This document shows positions 58,487 through 64,000 of a stretch of DNA of 64,000 nt, in pieces. The position numbers and the translations under genes are program-made. Every line of letters begins with the position of its first letter. Within the stretch, counting starts at the first letter, position 1. The stretch comes from DAIQNV01 sp036788215 (GTDB lineage: Bacteria; Planctomycetota; Phycisphaerae; Phycisphaerales; UBA1924): positions 41,710-105,709 of the forward strand of contig DAIQNV010000001.1 in NCBI GenBank assembly GCA_036788215.1, written 5' to 3'. Under the pieces are notes generated by a model. It did not search any database. It was not told where the DNA came from and saw only the letters and a list, made by a program, of their open reading frames with translations.

Positions 58487-58559
58487 TAAGGGCGCAGGGA
58501 CTCGAACCCTGGACCCGCGGATTAAAAGTCCGCTGCTCTACCAACTGAGCTACGCCCTC
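58487..58559 (-). tRNA. tRNA-Lys (anticodon TTT)
   Basis: On the minus strand the acceptor GAGGGCG pairs CGCCCTT (G1-U72 wobble), the D arm is GCTCAGTTGGTAGAGC, the anticodon loop is CTTTTAA and the T arm GGGTTCGAGTCCC. Discriminator A, no encoded CCA. Its first ten bases overlap the 3' end of waaA: the waaA stop codon TAG is U8-A9-G10 of this tRNA. Confidence 0.95.
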
Positions 58560-59875
58560 GGCGGTGCAAGCGTAGGCCCCGGGGCCCGGTGCTCGCGCTC
58601 TTCCCGGCTCATCGCCAGCAGCCCCCGGATCAGCCCGGCGTGGCGCTCGCTGGCCCCCTGCTGGGCCCGGATGACCGCCCGCCCCCGCTCGCCCAGCTCG
58701 GCCCGCCCCCGGGGGTCATCGAGCAGCCCCCGCACGAGGCGCCCCACATCCTCCCGCGTCGCCCGCACGATCCCGCCCCCCGCTTCGAACGCCCCCACGA
58801 TCGACTCGAAATCGCCCACGCGGGGCCCGATGACCGTCGCCTTTCCCAGCCCGATCGGCTCGGTCGGATCGCTCCCGTAGAGATCCCCGAAGCTCCGCCC
58901 CACCACCACGACATCCGCGAGCGCGTACAGCGTGCCCAACTCCCCAATGGTGTCGAGCAGGAACCGGTCGTGCCCCGTTCCCGCCGTCCCCACCACCTTT
59001 GTCACGCTCCGGCGCACGCAGGGCGCGAGCGCCTCCGCCGCCTCGTCGAACCGCTCGGGCTTCCGCGGCGCGCACACGAGCTGCACCCCCAGCCCTGCGC
59101 ACGCCCCCTCGATCGCCTCGCGCAGCAGGGCCTCTTCGCCGGGCCCCGTGCTCCCGCAGACCACGATCGGTCTCGAGCGATCGAGCCCGAGGTTCTGCGC
59201 CAGATCGCCCGCCGGGTCCGCTGCACCCGACCCCGCATCACCCACCCGCGCGTTGTCCCACTTCATCGAGCCGGTCAGGAGGCACGCTTCCGGGGCCACG
59301 CCCATCGCCTCGAACCGCCCCGCGTACGCCTCGTCCTGCACCGCTGCGAAGGCCAGCCTTCGGAACATCCCCCCCACCATCCTGCGCAGCGTGTGGTAGT
59401 TCCGAAAGCTCCGCTCGCTGAGGCGCCCGTTGATCACCCCCACCGGTATCCCACGCGCCCCGCACGCCCGGAGGAAGTTGGGCCACAGCTCCAGCTCCGT
59501 CAGCGCCACCGCGTCGGGGCGCACCGTCTCCAGGAACCGCGCCACCGCCCACGACAGATCGAGGGGGTACCGCACCACCGTCGCGGAGTCCCCGTACAGC
59601 GCCCGCGCCCGCGCGAACCCCGTGTCCGTCGTCGCGCTGACCACCACCTCGGTGTCCTGCGCCAGCATCGGCACCAGCGACCGCAGCGCCGACACCTCCC
59701 CCACCGAGACCGCGTGGATCAGCACCCGGGGCCGATCACCGCCTTCCCCAAGGCGGGCCGCGATCCCCCCGTCCACCTTCCCGAGACGCTCCCCCCACCC
59801 ACCGCGGGCCTTGCGCATCCACACGGGCGCGAGGACCCCAGCCGCGACGAGATAGCCAAGATCGAGCGTGTTCAC
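58550..59875 (-). CDS. waaA: 3-deoxy-D-manno-octulosonic acid (Kdo) transferase
   Basis: WaaA adds Kdo to lipid A precursor at the inner membrane, a key LPS step. The 441-residue protein has an N-terminal membrane segment, the catalytic-base region HAVSVGEVSAL, TTDTGFARARALYGD, ELELWPNFLRACGARGIPVGVINGRLS (abbreviated as ELELWPNFLRAC and GVINGRLSERSFRNY), SMKWDN, GSTGPGEE and the donor site VVVGRSFG with DPTEPIGLGKATVIGP. Starts possible are GTG 59875 or TTG 59881; both are within eight bases of the tRNA-Val 3' end, so any ribosome binding site would be inside the tRNA. The stop codon lies inside tRNA-Lys. Confidence 0.93.
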   Translation of the reverse strand: MNTLDLGYLVAAGVLAPVWMRKARGGWGERLGKVDGGIAARLGEGGDRPRVLIHAVSVGEVSALRSLVPMLAQDTEVVVSATTDTGFARARALYGDSATVVRYPLDLSWAVARFLETVRPDAVALTELELWPNFLRACGARGIPVGVINGRLSERSFRNYHTLRRMVGGMFRRLAFAAVQDEAYAGRFEAMGVAPEACLLTGSMKWDNARVGDAGSGAADPAGDLAQNLGLDRSRPIVVCGSTGPGEEALLREAIEGACAGLGVQLVCAPRKPERFDEAAEALAPCVRRSVTKVVGTAGTGHDRFLLDTIGELGTLYALADVVVVGRSFGDLYGSDPTEPIGLGKATVIGPRVGDFESIVGAFEAGGGIVRATREDVGRLVRGLLDDPRGRAELGERGRAVIRAQQGASERHAGLIRGLLAMSREEREHRAPGPTLAPPRA

Positions 59876-59881
59876 AGTCAA

Positions 59882-59955
59882 TGGGCGGGCGGGGACTCGA
59901 ACCCCGGACCCCTCGCGTGTAAAGCGAGCGCTCTAGCCAACTGAGCTACCCGCCC
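59882..59955 (-). tRNA. tRNA-Val (anticodon TAC)
   Basis: On the minus strand acceptor GGGCGGG pairs CCCGCCC perfectly, D arm GCTCAGTTGGCTAGAGC, anticodon loop TTTACAC, T arm CGGGGTTCGAGTCCCCG, discriminator A and no encoded CCA. It ends one base before the TTG, and six bases before the GTG, start candidates of waaA. Confidence 0.95.
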
Positions 59956-59994
59956 GGGTCACCAAGCATATCGCGCCAACAAGCGAACGGGCGA

Positions 59995-60930
59995 TCACCG
60001 GCCGGCTTCGCCCGCGACCCGCAGCGCGTGGATCGCCTCGGCGAACCGCCGGCCCATGTCGAGGTACCCCGCGCTGTCGTAGTGCGAGGGATCCGAGAAC
60101 GCGTACCCGTCCGTTGCAGTGATCAGCGTCGCCATCGGGTCCTTCTCGCAGACCGCCGCCTGGGCCGCACGGACACGCTCCGAATACGGGCGCCGAGGCT
60201 CACCGCCCGCCGCGGTCCCCGAGTCCGTGATCTGGCCGACCGCGACCGGGAGCTCATCGGCCCGCAGCGCCGCCCGGAGCAGCTCGAGCATCTGCGCAAG
60301 GTTCGCCTCGTACGCCTCCGCGGTCGCCCGCGTCGTCGAGTCGGCCTCCCCCTGCATCCACACGATCCCCGCGGGGATCAGCCGATCGGGCTCACCATCA
60401 CCGTCGATGTCGTGAACGCCGGTCGCCCGGGCGATCGTCGCCAAGGCGTGGTCGTACTGGTTGACGCCGACCCCCGCGGGGAAGGGCTCGCGGTCAGCGG
60501 GGTCCCATGTCCCCCAGTTGCGGCGCACCCGCACATCAAGCGAGCTGCCGCCCTTCGCGTACCTGATGATCGCCACACGCTCGTCCGGGCGAAGCTCGCG
60601 TAAACGCCTCGCGAGCGACAGCTCCGGCCCGAACCGGCCCGAGAGGGCGTTGGTCTCGCCATCGGTCTTAAACCCCGAGCCGAACCCCGGTGTCACCGGG
60701 CTCCAGACCCCCACGCCGCCCCCGACCTCGCCGTCACCAAGAACGCGCCCGCTGTAGATCACCGCGCCCTCGACCGCGCCTTGCTCATCAGCCGGCAGGT
60801 CACGCGTGTACCCGAGGCCCACCGCGTTCGACTGCCCACCCACGAAGTACAGCATGTAATCCGCGGACATCGCGCCCGACGACACGCACGCCAGCACAAC
60901 CCAGGCCACCGCTCTCGCAGCACTCATCAT
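59995..60930 (-). CDS. SASA-family (sialate O-acetylesterase/CE6-like) exported esterase, paralogue 2
   Basis: The 311-residue protein has a signal peptide (VAWVVLACVSSGAMSA) and the same motifs as paralogue 1: FVGGQSNAVGLG with catalytic Ser, RYAKGGSSLDV, WMQGEADSTT and FSDPSHYDSAGYLDMG. The two align over their full length with long identical blocks such as GVGVNQYDHALATI and GDGEPDRLIPAGIVWMQGE. GGAG before the ATG pair at 60930/60927. It lies 57 bases after the ABC permease gene and 39 bases before tRNA-Val on the same strand. Confidence 0.88.
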   Translation of the reverse strand: MMSAARAVAWVVLACVSSGAMSADYMLYFVGGQSNAVGLGYTRDLPADEQGAVEGAVIYSGRVLGDGEVGGGVGVWSPVTPGFGSGFKTDGETNALSGRFGPELSLARRLRELRPDERVAIIRYAKGGSSLDVRVRRNWGTWDPADREPFPAGVGVNQYDHALATIARATGVHDIDGDGEPDRLIPAGIVWMQGEADSTTRATAEAYEANLAQMLELLRAALRADELPVAVGQITDSGTAAGGEPRRPYSERVRAAQAAVCEKDPMATLITATDGYAFSDPSHYDSAGYLDMGRRFAEAIHALRVAGEAGR

Positions 60931-60987
60931 CCTTCTCCTTCCGCTTCGCGATCCGCTTCGCTTCACTGGAGCCCCGCGCGGAGCGCC

Positions 60988-62319
60988 TCACACCGTCCAC
61001 CGCCGGAACCGCACCGCTGCCAGCCCCAGCCCCACCACCCCGATCCCCACCAAGACCCCGCAGGGCACCAGCATCTCACCGAGGCTGAACGCCCGGTAGG
61101 ACGCCCCCTCCAGCGCGTTGATCGCCCACCGGAACGGGCTCACCCCGCTCACGAACCGCATCCAGCTGGGCATGAAGAAGAGCGGCACACCCGCCCCCCC
61201 GATCAACGCCATCACCAGCAGCACCGCCCGCACGAACCCCTCCGCCGCCCCCTCCGTCTGCGCCAAGGACGCCAGCAGCATCATCACGCCCACGAACCCG
61301 AACGCGATGCACCCGATCGCGAGCGCCAGCATCCAGAGCGATTCCACCCGCACACCGAACGCCACCGCCCCCAACACCTGCAACGCCAAAAGAACCACCA
61401 CGCTCGCGAGGAAGCACGCCAGCCCCTTCCCCGCGATCACCTGCCACCGCGCGATCGGCGCCACCACCAGACGCAGCAGCGTCCCCTTCGACCGCTCATT
61501 GACAAGCGACATCCCGAACCCCGTCACGCACCCCACGAGCGCCCACGCCGCGGCTTGCGGGAAGGTCAGCTCGAAGGCGCTGGGATTCTGCCCCCGCACC
61601 CGCGCGACCGACTCCAGCTCCAGCCCCGCAGGAGCGAAGCCCGCAAGACCGCCCCCCGCGTCCTCCGCATCCGCATGCTCACCAGCCCCGTCGCCCGCGT
61701 CCGCCGGCGCGTCCGTCGCCATGCCCCGCTGCGCCAGCGTCCGCCCCGTCCCCAGCATCGTCCCCATCAGCCCCCGCGTGATCGCGTCGACCCCCTCGTC
61801 CTCGCGCAGCGATGCCTGAGCCTCCGCGAGGGCCCCGTCGAGCAATCCAAAGTCCGACAGCGTCCCCGCCAGCACTTCGAACCCCGCAGCGGTTACCACG
61901 CCCTCGAGCACGCCCGCCTCGGCGCGCCGCGCCGGGTCGATCGCCCCGCCGATCGCGGGGGGCGAGCGACCGGTGAAGATCCCCTCCACCCCCTCCCCGT
62001 AGCCCAGGGGCACGACGAGCAGCGCCACCGCGTCCCCCACGCGCACGCGGTCCCGGGCCGCCTCCGCGTCGTCGACGATCTCCACCCCCACCGCCTCGTT
62101 GCCGTCGATCGTCTCGATGAGCAGGCGCGACGCGTCGGTCCCATCACGATCGACCACCAGCACCGACATCTCCCCCGACCCGCCGTCTCCGCCACCCGAG
62201 AAGATCAGCCCGAAGAGCACGCCGAACACCAGGGGGAACGCCAGCACGAAAAACAACGCCACAGGCTCCCGCGTCAGCAGCCTGAGATCCTTCATCGCCA
62301 GCGTCCAGATCGTCCGCAA
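60988..62319 (-). CDS. ABC-2 type transporter permease
   Basis: The 443-residue protein is an ABC-2 (NatB/YhiH-like) exporter permease: N-terminal helix (LRLLTREPVALFFVLAFPLVFGVLFG), an outside domain of about 200 residues (VLVVDRDGTDASRLL...), then five or six helices, with GMSLVNERSKGTLLRLVVAPI and the FFMPSWMRFVSGVSPFRWAINALEG segment typical of the family. It begins 21 bases after the ATPase stop. The substrate is unknown. Confidence 0.92.
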   Translation of the reverse strand: MRTIWTLAMKDLRLLTREPVALFFVLAFPLVFGVLFGLIFSGGGDGGSGEMSVLVVDRDGTDASRLLIETIDGNEAVGVEIVDDAEAARDRVRVGDAVALLVVPLGYGEGVEGIFTGRSPPAIGGAIDPARRAEAGVLEGVVTAAGFEVLAGTLSDFGLLDGALAEAQASLREDEGVDAITRGLMGTMLGTGRTLAQRGMATDAPADAGDGAGEHADAEDAGGGLAGFAPAGLELESVARVRGQNPSAFELTFPQAAAWALVGCVTGFGMSLVNERSKGTLLRLVVAPIARWQVIAGKGLACFLASVVVLLALQVLGAVAFGVRVESLWMLALAIGCIAFGFVGVMMLLASLAQTEGAAEGFVRAVLLVMALIGGAGVPLFFMPSWMRFVSGVSPFRWAINALEGASYRAFSLGEMLVPCGVLVGIGVVGLGLAAVRFRRWTV

Positions 62320-62340
62320 ACCGTCTCCCTCTGCTTCGCA

Positions 62341-63204
62341 CTAGTGATCCCGCAGACTCCGCCCGGTCAGGTTCAAAAACACCGCCTCAAGATTCGGCCT
62401 CTCCAGGCGTACCCCCGTCACCGCGTCATCGCCTTCCCCGCCCCAAGGCACAGCAGCAAGCGCCCGCACCGGCTCGTCCGTCGTCTGCCGCTCCACGCCC
62501 CCGAGGCGCTCGATCGTCAGGACGCTCGCCCCCCCGTGCCCCGCGATCAGCTCGTCGACGGTGCCCGTCGCCAGCACCCGCCCCCGGTCCATGATCGCCA
62601 CGCGGTCGCAGAGCCTCTGCGCCTCCTCCATGTAATGCGTCGTGTAAACCACCGCCTTCCCCCGGTCCCGCAGCCCGAGCACAAGATCGAAGATCGCGTT
62701 CCGGCTGTGCGGGTCCACCCCCGCCGTCGGCTCATCGAGCAGCACCACCGGAGGGTCGTGCATGAGGGCCGCCGCGAGGTTCAGGCGCCGCTGCATCCCA
62801 CCCGAGAAGGTCTTGACGCGCCCGTGGGCCCGGTCCGTCAGCCCCACCGTCTCCAGCAGTTCCGCCGCTCGCGTCCGCGCCGCCCCGGTCCCCAGCCCGT
62901 GCAGCTTGCCGAAGAGCATCAGGTTCTCCTCCGCAGTCATCTGCTCGTACAGCGCGATCGCCTGGGGGCACAGACCCAGGAGCGCCCGGGCCCCCGCCTC
63001 CTTCGCGGGCGACCCCGCGTCCCCGATCTCGACGGAGCCCGAATCCGGGCGCAGCAGGCCCACCGCCATCCCCATCGTCGTCGTTTTGCCCGCCCCGTTC
63101 GGGCCCAAGAGCCCGACGCACTCCCCGGGGCCCACACGCAGCGACACCCCATCGACCGCGACGACCTGACCGAACCGCTTGTGCACATCCGTGATCCGAA
63201 GCAC
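62341..63204 (-). CDS. ABC transporter ATP-binding protein
   Basis: The 287-residue ATPase starts at GTG 63204 (LRITDVHKRFGQVVAVDGV) and has Walker A GPNGAGKTTT, Q-loop LCPQAIALYEQMT, signature FSGGMQRRL, Walker B VVLLDEPTAGVD and the H-loop TTHYMEEAQ. It is the DRA/CcmA type that pairs with ABC-2 permeases. The upstream frame to 63294 overlaps the start of kdsA and is rejected. It is divergent from kdsA with 56 bases between starts. Confidence 0.95.
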   Translation of the reverse strand: MLRITDVHKRFGQVVAVDGVSLRVGPGECVGLLGPNGAGKTTTMGMAVGLLRPDSGSVEIGDAGSPAKEAGARALLGLCPQAIALYEQMTAEENLMLFGKLHGLGTGAARTRAAELLETVGLTDRAHGRVKTFSGGMQRRLNLAAALMHDPPVVLLDEPTAGVDPHSRNAIFDLVLGLRDRGKAVVYTTHYMEEAQRLCDRVAIMDRGRVLATGTVDELIAGHGGASVLTIERLGGVERQTTDEPVRALAAVPWGGEGDDAVTGVRLERPNLEAVFLNLTGRSLRDH

Positions 63205-63260
63205 GCGCGCAGGGTACCACCCGCCATGCCCCTGCGAGCGACCCCCGATACCCTGCCCCC

Positions 63261-64000
63261 ATGACGCCACCCACGCTCCCCGCCAGGCCCACACGCCCCG
63301 TCCGCATCGAAGGCGCCGGCTTCGACCCCTTCACCCTGGGCCCGGGCCACCCCCTCGCGATCATCGGGGGCCCCTGCACCTTCGAGTCACTTGAGATGGG
63401 CCTCGACATCGCCCGCACCCTGAGCGCCGCCTGCCGCGAGCTGGGCCTCAACTACATCTTCAAAGCCAGCTTCGACAAGGCCAACCGCTCTTCCGTCGCC
63501 TCCGCCCGGGGCCCGGGCCTCGCCGAGTCACTCACCTGGTTCGAGAAGGTCCGCGCCGAGGTCGCCTGCCCCGTCACCACCGATGTCCACCTGCCCGAGC
63601 AATGCGACCGGGTCGCGGGCGTGGTCGACATCCTGCAGATCCCGGCCTTCCTCTGCCGCCAGACCGACCTCCTCGTCGCCGCGGGCGAAGCCGCCAAGAC
63701 CCACCGCCGCGCCGTCAATGTCAAAAAGGGCCAGTTCCTCTCCCCGCGCGAGATGGCCGGCCCCGTCCGCAAGCTCGCCGAAGCCGGCTGCCACGACACC
63801 ATCCTCACTGAGCGGGGCACCTTCTTTGGCTACCACCGCCTCGTCAACGATTTCACGGGCCTGGGCGACCTCATGGAGCTCGACTGCTCCAAGTTCAGCG
63901 AACTGGGCCCGCCCCCCGTCTGCTTCGATGTCACCCACTCCACCCAGCTCCCGGGCTCCGGCGAACAGACCGGGGGCCGGCCCGAGCGGGCCCCCCTGCT
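63261..64000 (+). CDS. kdsA: 3-deoxy-8-phosphooctulonate synthase (Kdo-8-P synthase), 3' end cut by window
   Basis: KdsA condenses PEP and arabinose 5-phosphate to Kdo-8-phosphate. The frame opens at ATG 63261 and is still open at the window end (246 of about 280 residues). Seen motifs: IIGGPCTFESLEMGLDIA, the substrate-binding FKASFDKANRSS, TDVHLPEQC, LQIPAFLCRQTDLL, VNVKKGQFLSP, TERGTFFGYHRLVND and FDVTHSTQLPG. With waaA, it shows that the organism makes Kdo-containing LPS. Confidence 0.96.
   Translation, partial: MTPPTLPARPTRPVRIEGAGFDPFTLGPGHPLAIIGGPCTFESLEMGLDIARTLSAACRELGLNYIFKASFDKANRSSVASARGPGLAESLTWFEKVRAEVACPVTTDVHLPEQCDRVAGVVDILQIPAFLCRQTDLLVAAGEAAKTHRRAVNVKKGQFLSPREMAGPVRKLAEAGCHDTILTERGTFFGYHRLVNDFTGLGDLMELDCSKFSELGPPPVCFDVTHSTQLPGSGEQTGGRPERAPL

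Overview
The window is G+C-rich DNA (by eye around two-thirds G+C or more) from a Gram-negative-type bacterium that looks like a planctomycete of the Phycisphaerae/Phycisphaerales kind. The signs are an Alternative Complex III joined to a caa3-type oxidase, a DUF1800/DUF1501 pair, an FPD-type prepilin, PEP-CTERM proteins, a duplicated C-terminal motif ending in GCP (the 'GC-type dockerin' style), and Kdo genes (waaA, kdsA) that imply LPS. The assignment is inference from gene content; no marker gene was searched. A run of 100 N at 32559-32658 shows this is a scaffolded draft assembly.

Layout. 1-368: 3' end of an OmpA-family gene and its terminator. 0.7-19 kb: respiratory supercluster, mostly on the minus strand, read actA-actB-actC-actD-actE-actF, a small His-rich membrane protein, SCO1, ctaC-ctaD-ctaE-ctaF and an unknown membrane protein; ctaA (haem A synthase) diverges from actA. 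Together these give quinol oxidation, cytochrome c reduction, an A2-type oxygen reductase and its copper and haem A supply. 19-24 kb: DUF1800 and DUF1501 secreted proteins, an unknown membrane protein and a Mn-type superoxide dismutase. 24.5-31 kb: a sigma-70 family factor that appears to lack region 3, PilT, a membrane-tethered GspE/PilB-like protein with ruined nucleotide motifs, and a CvpA-like protein with a large extra domain. 31-36.6 kb (minus strand): tRNA-Gln, glmU N-terminal domain, prs, rplY, pth, rpsF, ssb, rplI, which resembles a join of the Bacillus gcaD-prs-ctc-pth and rpsF-ssb-rplI clusters. 37-44.3 kb: a small PEP-CTERM protein, a SWIM zinc-finger protein with an SNF2 helicase, and an Eco57I-like adenine methyltransferase.

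44.4-57.4 kb is a polysaccharide-use locus: an ATPase-less CUT1 ABC transporter (binding protein and two permeases), a LacI-type regulator, a PEP-CTERM protein, a pseudopilin, a GH5 lipoprotein, a GC-dockerin-type protein with two copies of the same module seen in the PEP-CTERM protein, and a GH3 beta-glucosidase with an F5/8C domain. Three promoter regions in this locus carry a CTG-N3-CAG palindrome that may be the LacI operator. 57.5-64 kb: ABC exporter ATPase and permease, two paralogous SASA-type esterases, and waaA locked between tRNA-Val and tRNA-Lys, all on the minus strand and closely packed; kdsA diverges and runs off the window.

The best candidates for new biology are the tRNA-Val/waaA/tRNA-Lys arrangement, in which the waaA stop codon lies inside the tRNA-Lys gene, the pseudo-ATPase beside pilT, and the shared secreted module of the polysaccharide locus.
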